Assembly: GCA_030562195.1 (NCBI GenBank)
Contig: JAUJPP010000012.1
Location: 2,356,001-2,420,000, forward strand
DNA: 64,000 nucleotides
Origin: Nipponacmea schrenckii
Taxonomy: Eukaryota; Mollusca; Gastropoda; Lottiidae
Direction: 5' to 3'
Made by a program: the position numbers and the translations under genes
The notes under the pieces: generated by a model
The model's input: the letters and a program-made list of their open reading frames with translations, nothing else
Told to the model about the DNA's origin: nothing
The model's database searches: none
In this document: positions 1 to 22,103 of the stretch, piece after piece
Numbering within the stretch: position 1 is the stretch's first letter
Layout of the letters: every line of letters begins with the position of its first letter

Positions 1-2107
1 ATTGATGATACAGTTATAGAAATAAGGTGGTGGTCATTATCAACTAGTGTTGTACTGTACCAGGTTATAGTTAATCATCCTTGACCAACATAGTTCATCA
101 TTCAATAGACACAACCATACCTCTTCCCAACAAAAAAAATATATGACTGTTAAAGGAATGCAAAATATGTATTGAGCTGAATGTTAATAAGGAACATTGT
201 TAACAGAGGGAACACTGCTTTAATTTTTGTTATTACAGATTTGCAACAATCATGATATGGTTAAGTTTTTATCAAAAAACATTTTGAACTTTTTTTAAAG
301 ACAGATTCATGTTCTAATTCAGCTGTGTTCTCTGAATTTTTACTCGATTCAAAGCTTTCATATTTCATACGTGTATATACACAAAATATGTGAAAAAACA
401 AGTCTTTTCTATGAATGAAAATATTTAATCTCTAAATTAATTTGTTTAATTAATTATTTGCATTGTATATTAAATATTGGCTTGAAACATAGGCAAGTTG
501 AAGTTCTTTCCGCATTGATGAATAACCATACTACAATTTAATTCAAACTCTTTATGTTTTAACAGAATTAAATTTCATATTGTCATACATCATTATATAG
601 CCCTTGGGTATCCTTGAGTACTTTTGAAATTGGAGAATGGGCTCTTCAACAATAAAATATAAACATGTTAATGGTGTACACCCTCTTCCTAAGAGAAGGT
701 GAAGTTGCCACTGAATGTTTTTTTTTTCAAAACTAAATTTTTCTTCAAATCTCTTACAGTACTTGTGCTATAATATCGTTTCAAATAATAATCTTTGAAT
801 TTTTATGTTCATTATAAGGTGCAGCATCCCTTTCAATTTTTGCATAGGACCGATAAGCTAAAATACAAAACTAAATGAATGGAGTTTTACAGCCTCCTTT
901 TCAGCACCTATTAGACTAGATGGTGCAATTTGGGAAATATGCAACAGATTTATATAAAAACTGACAAGGGTTAAACTGGGTCTAAAAAATCTAAAAGATT
1001 ATTTTATTATCTGAAAACTAGATCTTTTTTACACTGTAATTATAAAAGAAGTAGAGTGATTGAAATGTAGAAACAAGATGAGAGGAGATAGTAATACTAG
1101 TAAATATTGAGTAATTATCTGGAGGCTAGTTAGTATGTTATCTCATACAACATATATTACTGCTGGCTATATTATACATAGCCTACCTTGTTATCTATTA
1201 TACAACTAGTTAACACTATCCTCTTTATTATTTATATAAATTTACTCTTTCTATTGTCACCATTATAACATATAAACATTATATTTGTTCTCCACGTTTT
1301 TGATTTAACCACATTGTAATTAAGTTTACTCTTTTACCTGTTCGTTGCCAATCCTTCAATTTCTTCAGAGTTAAAAAAAACCAAAAAACGAAAAACTGTC
1401 TCTTTTTGGATATCGAACCCTTTAAAATAAAAGTTATTTTGATTAAAGGGTAGATAAGGTGTACCAGCGGGACTGGAAGAATCTAAGATCAACGTTTGAC
1501 TGACAGTCAGAAAATGTTGACACCCAAAAGAATGTGATCAGTCACTGGAATCTGATGCCATCTATTTCTGATGTCAGTAGTTAGCATTGGGTTAATTTGT
1601 GTACATGTCACATGAGCATCAAACTGCCATATGACATGAAGTAATTGATTTCATTTGTCATTAGAAATCTAACTCTTAAAACTTAAAGTCTAATTGATTT
1701 TAACATTAAAACTAATACATGTTTCATATGACCTTGACATTTTACATCACATTGACTTACCTTACTTATAACTTTCTTCTAATCTTTGTGACAATAATTT
1801 GGTTCATTTTGATTTTGAATTAATATTTATATTTAAAAATCTAGTTTTGTTTGCTTTAAATGTTCATTTGATCAAACCTTAAAATATTTGAGAAAAGCAA
1901 TCAGATTGAATGTAGATCCAGGATCACCAGTGATTTTTGGCATAATGAATTCATTTTAGTATTGCTATTTTAGGATTTTTATGTTGCATTGTTGCATTTT
2001 GCTCTATTTTTATGTTTTGCTTAATTATTTTTGAATGCTTTGCTTTAGTAGTTTGCATGCTAAATATTTCTGTTTCCTGTTTTCAGGAAGCCTTTTCTCT
2101 TTTTCAG
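1..2107. other. Abl upstream intron (no gene seen)
   Basis: AT-rich DNA without a supportable coding exon on either strand. Because the first Abl exon in view starts inside a codon and matches vertebrate ABL exon 2, this stretch is probably the 3' part of the long Abl intron 1. The polypyrimidine tract and CAG at 2101-2107 form the acceptor. An alternative AG at 2085-2086 would add codons that do not match Abl. No repeat copy was recognised here. Confidence 0.6.
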
Positions 2108-11296
<9,189 letters not shown>

Positions 11297-13680
11297 AATA
11301 GAATTCTGATAGTTTTACATATTTTGTTTCATAAACAGTATTTAAATTTAACTATATGGCATTGGATTTTAATTTATTCTACAATATTTAGGACCAATAC
11401 TATTCAAATAGAAGCTTTTGCTTATTGAGACAAGCACGTGTTGTGTGGTAGGTTTAGTGCTGTTTACATGTTTGCTTCAGCATGTGTCCATGTAATCTTA
11501 AGATTATTCAACCATTAGGTGATCTCTATGTCTAATGACAATTCTTGTTAGGCAAATACGTTATGTTAAAACATGGATGTTATACCCTGTCTACATACTG
11601 TAAGTGTAACTGTTTTTGTCTCCTAGCCTTGTTAACAGTTAGTGAAATTTTTTGAAATATTTGCTCATATTGACTCAAATTCTATTTTTACAACAAACGT
11701 CTGTATTAACCTGTAGTGAAATATTTTAATGATAAATCATTATTTGTTTGTATTTTGTACAAATTTGATGTTTTAAATTGTATTTTAACTTTTATAAAAT
11801 AATATATAGAGGCGCAGATTGTAAATTATTGTAAATATAATGATATACTTGTAGGTGGTTTCCTTTGTATTCTTACAGAGCTTTTCAACATTGTATTTCT
11901 TCATTGTGTCAAATCTGACGCTGTTTTTAAATTTGGATGTACCTTAGGTTAAATGCAATTCTTTTAAATGAAAATCACATCTCTCATTGGCCAGTTACTT
12001 GCAGAAACAAATTTTTCACTGGATGTTGTCAGTTAACCAATAAATTGTTTTGGAAGTAAGTATACCGGTATATTATAAAGATGATACTGTTGATAAAGTT
12101 CTGTAAAAAATATAGAGGTAACCAATGGATACTGTAAAGCTACTGTGTTGAGTGTGAAGTGTATACATCAGCTATTTAAAATGCTTTATATCTTTATTTG
12201 TATCTTATAACATGCTTTCCATTTCCCATTTAACAGGGTTAATATAGCAAAAATATCTCCTTGTTTTTTAATTCATCTATTCTGTGTTAACTTCATGTAT
12301 TTAATAGCTTTCTGTATTTGATTAATATGAGATTATGTGATTAAGGGATATTATTGTTTTATCAGATATCTGATATGTTCTGGGGAATTTAAATACAAGG
12401 AAATTATAACATTCTAGTATCACGTAGATTTAAAACTTATACTCCACACTTTTGCAGAAAGATAAAAAGAAAAGATATTATTGCCAAGTTTCACCCAGGT
12501 CTCAAGTTGCTTCTGCCTTTTTTTTTCATTTTTGATCTTTGTAGACATAAGTATAAAAGTTTTTTTCAAATAATACCAAATGTAAGAATCATCAATATCT
12601 GAACCTTACTGTTCATTGTTTATTTCATTTTCCTTTGTAAGCTGAACTATATTACTATTATAATTATATGCTCAAATATATTATCAGTATTGAAACTGTG
12701 TATTTGCAAAAAGTTTTAATTTGGACTACAGAAGTTTAAAAAATCTGTCTTGGTTAAGCAAGACTCAGGCCAGTGCTTTTATGATAACAATGTTTTTAGA
12801 GTTTGATATACTTCATTTCATTGTATGACAACTTGAATAAAAATGGCTTCTAAATACTAGTCCACTGTACTGTACATGATTGTCAGTCAGGAGTAATATG
12901 TACACAATAATTTATCACTGTAACAAACTTATTCTGATTTGCTTATTAGTATGTTAAATTTCTTATAAATTAAAATACAAGATTCCAGGTTATATTTCAA
13001 TATATTTGTTTTATGTCCATGTATTATTCTATGGCGCTGGGAGTACCTGCCTATACTATTTTGAATTTGGAAAATACTACCAATGGCCTGAGATCTGTTA
13101 GCACACATGCCTGCTGTGCATTATGCTGTATTTTAGTAACAAACTTCTCTACAAGTATTAAGTGAAGCAACTCTAAGAAATGCAAAATGATAATTAAATT
13201 ATTCAAAATAACAAAATTTGACATGCTCTTGCCATATTTAACAAACTATATTTATAGGTGATTTGATTCATAGGGTTAGGGGTGGGGCAATACTTAATGT
13301 ACATTTATTTTTTCTATTTTGATTTTTCTGTGATATTCTGTAATAATCATGTATTTTTGTGTTAAAGTCTGCCTCATTTACAAAAACTGGATTCTCGTGT
13401 TAACCATTGGTTGTATCATCATTTTAAAATTGAAGTATTTTTGTATTTTTGCTTATTTTATATTATCTTGTAAGCGGTTGATATATTTGTCTGTATTATC
13501 TAGTCTTATGTCAGTGAATAATTTAATACTAGATATTGATTTAATGGTAATTTACTCAATGTTATTTTGGCATAAAATCCATATTGCTCTGAAATGCATT
13601 TGCATGCACATGATATTTTTCCTATCTGGTCTCTATTCATTATATGGCCATTAGAATCAGTTCCTTGTAAATTTGATATC
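11297..13680 (+). other. Abl 3' UTR and downstream DNA
   Basis: No coding exon seen. The likely 3' UTR is long and AT-rich. A canonical AATAAA at 12836-12841 is a candidate polyadenylation signal and would give about 1.55 kb of UTR. Other A-rich hexamers exist, so the true end is uncertain. Confidence 0.5.
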
Positions 13681-13960
13681 AAAGGGACACTGCATCTTAA
13701 AATGAACATAAAATTAAGAAAATTAAACTTTGTCAACAAGAGACCCTGCTGTCATAAATATCCATAAAGATTTAATTATTAACTCTTATTAAATTGATTA
13801 ATCTTATTTTGAAAAATGACCAAGTTGTGTGATTTTTCTAGATATTAAGGGATTCTGTTACTTTATGACACCATGTAAGTTCACTGATGAATAATACTCA
13901 TATTGACCTTTCTTGAGAACTCAAATGTTATGTTCATGCTAACATGCAGTATCCCTTTAA
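13681..13960. mobile_element. MITE-like inverted-repeat element (280 bp)
   Basis: Left end AAAGGGACACTGCATCTTAA with ATGAACATAA is the inverted counterpart of the right end TTATGTTCATGC...GCAGTATCCCTTT. The terminal repeats are about 30 bp with a few mismatches. No ORF. A diverged relative lies at 63679-64000 and a lone right end at 44640-44735, so this is a family. A non-autonomous cut-and-paste element is inferred; no clear target duplication was settled. Confidence 0.75.
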
Positions 13961-15189
13961 AGCTTTTTTTTTTTTAGAAATTGCAGAACTAATTGAAAAC
14001 TGAATACCAATTTGATAACTTTCTACTAAGTGAATATCTAATATTAAGTTATTATGAATGTATGAATACTTATAAACATGTAAAAAAAAAAACGATTCTA
14101 CATATTATATTGGTGACCATTGTAAATATGACTATTTATATAAACAAAATATACATATTACAAACTTATATTGAATATACTTCAGGTTGTTAGACACATG
14201 TTGTTAGACATCAACTGTACATGGTTTACAATAAGGCTAGCCTTCCTTTCTCTCAGATTGACCAGTTACTTGTAAAAGCCTGTTTGTCTTGCAAATGCAT
14301 ACAAATACAGAACAAGTTGATAATAAAATTGCTGTCAACTCTCTAAGTTGTAATGAATTAAGAATAGTTAAGAGAGATTTTGTCAAATTAAGTTGTAATT
14401 ATGCATGAATATGAAAATCAGCTTTTTACAGTATTTGACTAGTTAGGTTATTGGTTTTAGACAGCTTGCTGCCATTTTAAATATACATGCACAAATGACA
14501 AAATTGAAGATTTACCTGATATTGCTGCTGAATCTATTCAATAAATTGGAATATAAATATGCAGTTTTGACTGTTCAATAAATAAATAGGTTTTTGTAGG
14601 CAATCCAAATGGAAGTAACAAAGCCCTTGGGTGTAGCGTCTATGACCAATGTACATTGAAGTTGTAAAAGTGTATTTGATATTTACAAATTAAATAATAT
14701 AAACTGCTTAATGTATATTGTTTGTAGTATATAGCTGATATACTGTTCTGGTGATGTCTTTATAAGAAGTATGAATGTGTTTTATAAGGTTTGGTTAGAC
14801 TGTACACCACCTTTTGTACATTATCTCCAACAACTAAATAAATCAGTCAAATACTTAGTTTCTTTTGGTATATGGCCCACATTAGTTACTGTCACACCTG
14901 TCCATCCTTCTGTCCACCATAAATTGTGAAGCCATATAGGTCGCTGTTTTTATTTGATATTTTTATTAAATTTGGTGTAGGACACAAGATCTTGACAAAG
15001 GTTATAACATACGAAATAAATAAAGTTTAAAGTCCTACTTTTCTGCACTAGGTGCAATGAGGGAAATTTGGCCAGGACACTGGCATTAGCCTACTCTTTC
15101 CAACTGTCCGATTGATCTTTTGGTGTCCTTACCCTTATTTCTTTGTCCAAAATACTGTGTGCCGGTATTACCGGTATTAATGTGATGTG
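13961..15189. other. Intergenic DNA, no gene seen
   Basis: AT-rich sequence without supportable exons. At about 15055-15140, GCAATGAGGGAAATTTGGCC and TCCAACTGTCCGA resemble the body of the SINE at 42770-43049, so a SINE fragment in the opposite orientation is likely there. The remainder holds only simple AT-rich sequence. Confidence 0.5.
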
Positions 15190-15204
15190 CCTGTTATATT
15201 GCGA

Positions 15205-15370
15205 CCAAAATGCTTCACTGTCATTCAGGCACACTTCTTTTAAGCACATAGTCAGATAGGCACATGTCAGACAGGCACACCTTCAATTATGCACATTTAG
15301 AGTTTAATAAGCTACATCTTCAATTAGGCTCACCTTCTAGTAGGCACATATTCAATTAAGTACACTTATA
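15205..15370 (+). repeat. GGCACA short-motif array, left arm
   Basis: Seven or so degenerate copies of a 15-20-bp motif close to TAGGCACACCTTCAATTA. The inverse motif fills 18065-18350 on the far side of the satellite-cored element, so the two arrays form loose inverted arms around it. Confidence 0.65.
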
Positions 15371-15702
15371 TTTGGTACTATATCAGGACATTACCCTCTA
15401 AAGGTCAAGTAAAGGAAATGCAAGATTACTTCATAGTGGAAAAAAGCAATGAATATGTCTGGTATCACTGTTAGGGGCAAAGTCGTGCTAAACCAATGCA
15501 AGCCTCAATTTAAAACATAAACATAACTTAGATAAGAAGCCAAGAGGTCTACTAATGACAAATTTAAGAAAGCATATGCATAAGAAGAGCCTATATAGAG
15601 CCTAGGCTCTGGCATAAGGGTAGCCTACATAAGTTTAATTAAATGTTCATGTCAGTGTGTCACTGTCACAACCACTTGATCTTCCTTACAGGACTCTATA
15701 CT

Positions 15703-18010
15703 TTTTATACGCCCACATGAAATGGGGGGCGTATATTGTCGTCACCCACATCCGTCCGTCCGTCCGTCCGTCCGTCCGTCCGTCCGTCGGTCCGTCCGTC
15801 CGTCCACAATTGCTCGTAAACACTCTACACGGTGTAATTCTTGACGGATTTAGATGAAACTTAATATGAGTGTTTATGATCACGCAAGGATGAACCCTAT
15901 TGAAAATCAGCGAAATCGGAAAAAAATTAGTATGAGTTTGTGCCCTTGTTCTTGAATGGCTCGTAAACACTCTACAACGTGCAATTCTTGACCGATTTTG
16001 ATGAAACTTGGTTTGAGAGTATGTTATAACTCAAGGATAAACCCTATCGAAAATCAGCGAAATCGAAAAACATTTAGTATGAGTTATTGCCCTTGTTCTT
16101 GAAAACGCGTTCAATTTTAGCTTGTAAACACTCTAGAAAGAACAATTCTTAATGGATTTTTATGAAACTTGGCCTGAGTATTTGTTATCACCCAAGGATG
16201 AAGCCTATTGAAAACCAGTCAAATCGAAAAAAAATTTATATCAGTTATTGCCCTTGTTTTTGAAAACGCGTTCAATTTTTAGCTTGTAAACACTCTACAA
16301 AGCACATTTATTGACCGATTTTGACGAAACTTGCTGAAATTGTTTAATATCACCCAAGAATGAACCCTTTTGAAAATAGCACATATCGAAATATATTTAA
16401 TAGGAATTTTTGCCCTTGTTCTATAAAATGTGTTGGATTTTTGCCTTGTAAACACTCTACAAGTCACAATTCTTGAGCGATTTTGACATAAAATCAAATA
16501 AATCGAAATATATTTAGTGTCAGTTATTGCCCTTGTGTTTGAAAACGGGTTTAACTTTTTGGCTAATAAACACTCTAGAAGGTACAATTCATGACCAATG
16601 TTGACAAAACTCACTGAAATTGTTTGATATCGCAAGGGATGAGCCCTATTGAAAATTAAAAATATATCTAATATGAATTATTGCCCTTGTTCTTTTAAAC
16701 ACGTTCGATTTTTGTCTCGTAAACACTCAACATGGCACAATTCTTGACCGATTTCGATGAAACTTGGTGTGAGAGTGTGTTATAACTCAGGGATGAACCC
16801 TATTGAAAATCAGCAAGATCGAAAAATTTTTCAGTATGAGTTACTGCTCTTGTTCTTGAAAACGCGTTCAATTTTAGCTTGTTAACACTCTAGAAAGAAC
16901 AATTCTTAATGGATTTTGATTAAACTTAGCATGAGTATTTGTAATCACCTAAGGATGAACTCTGTTGAAATTCAGTTAAATCGAAAAATATTTAGTATCA
17001 GTTATTGCCCTTGTGTTTGAAAACGCGTTCAATTTTAGCTTGTAAGCACTCTAGAAAGAACAATTCTTAATGGATTTTGATAAAACTTGGCTTGAGTATT
17101 TGTTTTTACCCAAGGATGAACCTTGTTGAAAATCAAATAAATCGAAATATATTTAGTGTCAGTTATTGCCCTTGTGTTTGAAAACGGGTTTAACTTTTTG
17201 GCTAATAAACACTCTAGAAGGTACAATTCATGACCAATGTTGACAAAACTCACTGAAATTGTTTGATATCGAAAGGGATGAGCCCTATTGAAAATTAAAA
17301 ATATATCTAATATGAATTATTGCCCTTGTTCTTTTAAACACGTTCGATTTTTGTCTCGTAAACACTCTACATGGCACAATTCTCAATTTTAGCTTGTAAA
17401 CACTCTAGAAAGAACAATTTTTAATGGATTTTGATGTAACTTGGCTGGAGTATTTGTTGTCTCCCAAGGATGAACCCTATTGAAAATCGAAAAATATTTA
17501 GTACAAGTTATTGACCTTGTTTTTGAAAACACGTTCAATTAAACTCGTAAACACTCTAGAAAGAACAATTTTGAATGGATTTTGATGAAACTTGGCTTTA
17601 GTATTTGTTTTCTCACAAGGATAAACCCTATTGAAAATCAGATAAATCGAAAAATATTTAGTGTCAGTTATTGCGCCTGTTTTCAAAAACGCTTTCAACT
17701 TTAAACATTCCTTTTTGACAAAACTCGCTGAAATGGTTTAATATCAACCAAGGATGAGCCTTATTAAGAATTAAAAATATCAAAATATTATTAAGGATGA
17801 ACCCTATTGCAAATCATAAAAATACCGAAAATATTTAATGAGTTGTTATTAGGTACAATTCTTGACAGTTTTTAATAAAACTAGAGACCCTAGAAAAAAA
17901 TAGGTTGGAAGGTTGAATATTTCATTCGACTTATTGTAACCTCACTGAAAAGTTTTTATTTGAATTAAATGCTGCCAGTGGGCGTATATTACCTTGCCTG
18001 GCAAGCTATC
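15703..18010 (+). repeat. Dispersed family-A repeat, long tandem-cored copy
   Basis: Starts TTTTTATACGCCCACATG with an internal GGGCGTATATTG, then a (CCGT)n tract at 15751-15806 and CACAATTGCTCGTAAACAC. The core has about 14 imperfect units of roughly 150-160 bp, each with GTAAACACTCTA, GATGAAACTTG, AAGGATGAACCCTATTGAAA and TTATTGCCCTTGTT. It ends CAGTGGGCGTATATTACC then TTGCCTGGCAAGCTATC. Some units (16440-16700 and 17110-17360) are near-identical blocks, pointing to internal duplication. No transposase is encoded; the short antisense ORFs here are chance. Confidence 0.85.
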
Positions 18011-18064
18011 TTTGATAATATGCCTGATTGTGTGGGTATGTGCTGACCAGGAGGGAGAATGTAC

Positions 18065-18425
18065 CTTAAAAGTCTTTAGCAAAAATGACTTGTACCACAA
18101 GGTCAGGTGTGTCTAAATGAATTGTGTACCAGTACCTAATTGAGGTGTACCTAAATGGATGTGCCTAATTAAGGCTTGCCTGTATTAAATATAAATGTGT
18201 GCATTATTGAAGGTATGTCTAAATGAATATACCTAAATTGAAGGTGTGCCTAAATTACAGAGTGCCGAATTTTAGAGTGCCCAAAAAGAGTACTTATACC
18301 TAATGGAACGAGCCTAAAAGGGTGTGCCTAAATTACATGTGCTTGTCTGACCATGAGCTCAAAATACTGTATCTAAATGAGGCGTGCTTTGAAAAAAAAA
18401 GTGTGCCTAAATGACTGCTAATCAG
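18065..18425 (-). repeat. GGCACA short-motif array, right arm
   Basis: Degenerate copies of AATTGAAGGTGTGCCTAAAT, the reverse complement of the left-arm motif at 15205-15370. The array ends only about 145 bp before the GCLM start codon, so it abuts or overlaps the GCLM promoter. Confidence 0.65.
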
Positions 18426-18570
18426 CCAAAATACCCTGTGCCCGTTCAAAAAGCATTTAAGCCTGTTATTGACTACTATTGACTTGGATCAGTCCATATT
18501 TTTCTTATCCCAGAATAGACTGGTCGGTTACTGGGTTGAACTTACTGGATAATCAGTAGCTATTACAAAC

Positions 18571-21500
18571 ATGGCTGAGACGATCCCGTTATTTCCGAAA
18601 CTTGGTAATATTATTGTACAAAGTGGAAATATTGTCAACTGGAATAGATTGAAGAGGAAACCAAACAACACCCCAACTGAAGAGGTACTGCTGTGTATTT
18701 TCCAATTTGTAATACTGATAGGATATTTCTTCTGTTATAATGTACCTGTTTTCTATTTGAAGTAGACGTTATCAAGACGTCTTGTGTATTGGATTTCCGA
18801 AAAACACAAAAATTATTTATCTTGATAATGATAATTCCACATACTGCCCTTAAAAAAAAAAAAAAGAGTAAGTAAACATAGGCCTCGGTTGGTGAGTACA
18901 AATTATAGTGAGTGAGATTATACTGTTGATATAAGGAGGACCTTGAATATTATTAAGTGAATTGTGTTAAATCATGTTTGTTTGATATATATTTTGCTCT
19001 ATTTTCAGATATGTGAGTGTATATCTGCCTGTTTGAATAAGCATTTAGAATCTGCTGACAAAAATCAACTACAGGTTTGAAATTTTACTTATATTCAAAT
19101 TGATTATTATCATTATAGTGATATTTCTTGTTATCAGCTCTCCTGACTTATAATACTGACAGGGATTGACTAGGTTAACAATTCTGAAGGGATCCAATTT
19201 GACCTCTGCCTAGATTGAACCCTGGACCTAAAGCCTAGGCACCAACTCACAGAACATCTGCTGCTAGACTGATATATATGTTCGAAATTTATATATTTTA
19301 TCTACTATTATGATACGCCTCAGTAAAGTTATATGGTAATATGACGTCAGTTAATTAGATACTATAATCTATATTCATATATATGTTCACACATGTGTCA
19401 TGACATAGAAAGTTTATGTTTGTTTGTAGTATACGACAGAATTAGTTTGCGAAAATAAAGAATTTAAAGAAAACTTACCAGACGATGAGAGGGACAATCT
19501 GAAAATTACAGGTAATTAAACATACTTTCAACCTATTAGCTGTAGGGAAAATGTGACAAGATATGAGGTATGGTATGGATTGTTGATACAGTAGCAAATA
19601 ATAAGTGAAACGTGTCCAGTACCCTATTTATTCAAGCTTGATTCACTGACACTGGACATTGTTTTTTGTCTTTTCACAAAAAAAACAACATTATAGTTGG
19701 TAGTCCAGGGCATAGTCATTATTTTCAGAACACATGCAACTTGGTTTGTCCACTTTGGATGCCCAGTCGAGAGTCCACAAAGCTAAAATTTGTTTGCTAA
19801 ATGAATGTTTTAGTCATTTTGTTTTGACTATCAATTACAGTGTATTGGAGCATATTTCATGTTTTATATGGGTATTTTTAACACACATACCAATCATGTA
19901 TTTCAGTTAAAGTTATTTTGTATAATCGTGAACATCCGGAAGTTATAAATGATGCCGTGGAGAAAGGTGAGCTGTAGTTTGTAATGATAGGAATAGTTTT
20001 CCTAACTTTCTTTCAATCTCACTTAAGAATATTTCTGCATGTAGATCTTGATCTATAATAAATAGGTCAATTGAATTTGTCTTTATGGTCCAGTGTTTAG
20101 TGTTGTTAACAGAATAATTTGTAATGGACAATTAAGAGATATACTATTTTATATCTACTAGCTTATTTTCAAACGTGTAATCTACTATGTGGCATGTATG
20201 AGATTTTCATACTTATGTGTTCATAATCGAATTTGAATCAAAACTCATATAATTTGAGAAGACTAAACTTTGCTTTTTAAATTACAATGAAATAATATTG
20301 AACTGAGCTCTTGATATGAATAGTATCCTTGTGTGACTATACCTTTATATTAAACTTGTCACTAAGTCCGGCGTTAATAAAAGACGGAAATCTGTCTTTT
20401 AGTAATGCCGTGACTATAATCTGCGGAATCCGTGGATTTAAAAAAAAGAAAAAAAGCAGTCCTGATGTCTAGAACTAGATACCTATGTAAATAACAAACT
20501 ATACATAAATAATAGGCAAAGGCCCGTCATTACGGTTAGGTCTTAAAGTTTGGCCTCACATCGAACCTGGCCCAATGATGTGTAGGCCTACAGACGTAGC
20601 ATTAGCATGGTCCCCTGAGAAAGCAACTCGCATAGTACAGCGAAACAAAGGTGGACATCATTCGGTGGCCAGTGGTACCCACGGACATGATATATATGGC
20701 ATGCAGAACGTGCAAAGGCGGCCACGGTTTTGATATTTGAGTCGGGGAGCAGGCTAATGCTTCGTCTGTACACATAATTGGGCCAGGTTTGTCGCCTTTT
20801 GCAGATTAATAAAAGACAGATTCCGCGGAATCTGTCTTTTTATTATAGCCGCACTGTTTTAGATTCATGCAAATATTATATTTCTTCGTAATGCTGAAAC
20901 GAGCAGTGTTGGATTTCAATATACTATGTCATAATCCTATACTGTTGTAGCTTTAAATGAATTGGGAGTTAGTTATGTGGAGACAGTAATATTAGCTATA
21001 CCAGATCCAAATGAAGAATTAACCGTTGAAGATTTTAAACCATCATGGCAGATATTACAGACACTAGTAGATGAACAGAAGATTTTATCACTGGGTGTCA
21101 GTGATTTAGATAAAACCAAATTTGAACAGTTATTTACATGGGCTTCAGTAAGTCTTGATAGTTTATTTTTCTAAACAAAAAATACATATTATAATATAAT
21201 GCAATTGTGGACGGAGGGACTGCAATAAATACTTGACATCTCATATGTGCATATAAAAATATTTTTTTCTAGGTTAAACCAATAATTGATCAAGTTAATT
21301 TAGCATCATGTTGTGTGATGCCTGAAGATTTACGGGAATTTGCTAAACAACATGATATTCTTCTACTGACTCACAATGATCCCCCAGGTATGTGTTTGGA
21401 AGATATTCCTATGTGGTCATTCTGTCTGCGTTCTTATATTTTCTAATTTTGTTTATATTAAGTCCAATAGGCTCTTATTATGATGTTTACAGTTTTAATG

Positions 21501-21846
21501 AAAAGAATTGGTACATGAAATCAAATGATTATTATTTGTTGTGATAAGAATCTACTCATATCTTTCCACACTTATAAATCAGATTTCTAGGTATGACATA
21601 TGTTTTTTTCTGGCAACATAAACTAAAATAAAATGACATCTAATTCTTTATTTTTACCTTATTTCAGATGTTCTTCCTCTTCAACAATTACAAAATACCA
21701 TTCGAAAATCCAGTACACAAAAAGATGGAGATTTTTGGCAGCCATCTTGGATTTCGCGTTATTCTGTGATAATAAAGTGTCGAGGAATAATTCGAACAAA
21801 AGGATATGTCATAGACTTAGTAAGGGACATCAAGAGGAGAAGTTAA
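18571..21846 (+). CDS. GCLM: Glutamate-cysteine ligase regulatory (modifier) subunit
   Basis: Modifier subunit of glutamate-cysteine ligase, the rate-limiting enzyme of glutathione synthesis. It binds the catalytic subunit in the cytosol and relieves feedback inhibition by glutathione. Seven exons join in frame: 18571-18684, 19009-19074, 19430-19511, 19907-19966, 20951-21147, 21273-21387, 21668-21846; 813 nt, 270 aa, against about 274 in human. Diagnostic stretches are SGNIVNWNRLKRK near the N terminus, LGVSDLDKTKFEQLF, VNLASCCVMPEDL, LLLTHNDP, and ISRYSVIIKCRGIIRTKGY at the end. The family has an aldo/keto-reductase-like fold without catalysis. The ATG sits in AAACATGG, a good start context. 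The intron before exon 5 carries a foldback insertion. The stop is at 21844-21846. Converges with STAT on the other strand. Confidence 0.96.
19155..19265 (-). repeat. Possible tRNA-derived SINE fragment
   Basis: Read on the minus strand, GGGTTCAATCTAGGCAG resembles a Pol III B box, preceded by GTTGGTGCCTAGGC. The match is weaker than at 42770-43049. It lies in a GCLM intron. Confidence 0.35.
20364..20866. mobile_element. Foldback element with nested inverted repeats
   Basis: Noticeably more GC-rich than its surroundings. The outer ends are each palindromic: TAATAAAAGACGG...CTGTCTTTTAGTAATGCCG on the left and TAATAAAAGACAGATTCCG...CTGTCTTTTTATTATAGCCG on the right. Inside, 20566-20605 (CCTGGCCCAATGATGTGTA...GCATTAG) pairs with 20754-20787 (CTAATGC...CACATAATTGGGCCAGG). 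The 61-aa antisense ORF within is not a gene. It is inserted in the GCLM intron between exons 4 and 5. Confidence 0.7.
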
Positions 21847-21902
21847 ATTTATATACCATTAATATACACTGGCTCTGTTATTGTTTCGATAGATTTTAAT
21901 AG

Positions 21903-22078
21903 AAATAAACTCTTCAATTTAACATGGGCCAGATACACCAAGGTGTCTTGTTTAACAATCAGCAGTAATAAGTAGCCTACTACACCATATTGTACAGAGA
22001 AGATCTCGGTTTCAACTAATATATTGTTGTCGATATTTTTTACATTGATTAGTAATTTGGTATCTCATACTTAATAAA
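21903..22078 (+). promoter_or_regulatory. GCLM polyadenylation signals (candidates)
   Basis: AATAAA occurs at 21903-21908 and again at 22073-22078, giving UTRs of about 80 or 250 nt. The second lies within 25 bp of the opposing STAT signal. Confidence 0.6.
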
Positions 22079-22097
22079 CATTGAATTTTAAAAAAAA

Positions 22098-22103
22098 TTT
22101 ATT
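22098..22103 (-). promoter_or_regulatory. STAT polyadenylation signal (candidate)
   Basis: TTTATT on the plus strand reads AATAAA on the minus strand, about 960 nt downstream of the distal STAT stop. Cleavage 10-30 nt further on would overlap the GCLM 3' end. Confidence 0.5.

Noticed and set aside
15657..17698. Several 66-118-aa ORFs, some with related sequences
   Set aside because: They are translations of the family-A tandem units; similarity among them reflects the DNA repeat, not a protein family.
18360..18570. Antioxidant response element upstream of GCLM
   Set aside because: TGACTGCTAATC near 18412 does not satisfy TGACnnnGC and no other match was noticed close to the ATG.
20588..20773. 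61-aa minus-strand ORF
   Set aside because: It lies in the loop of the foldback element and matches nothing.
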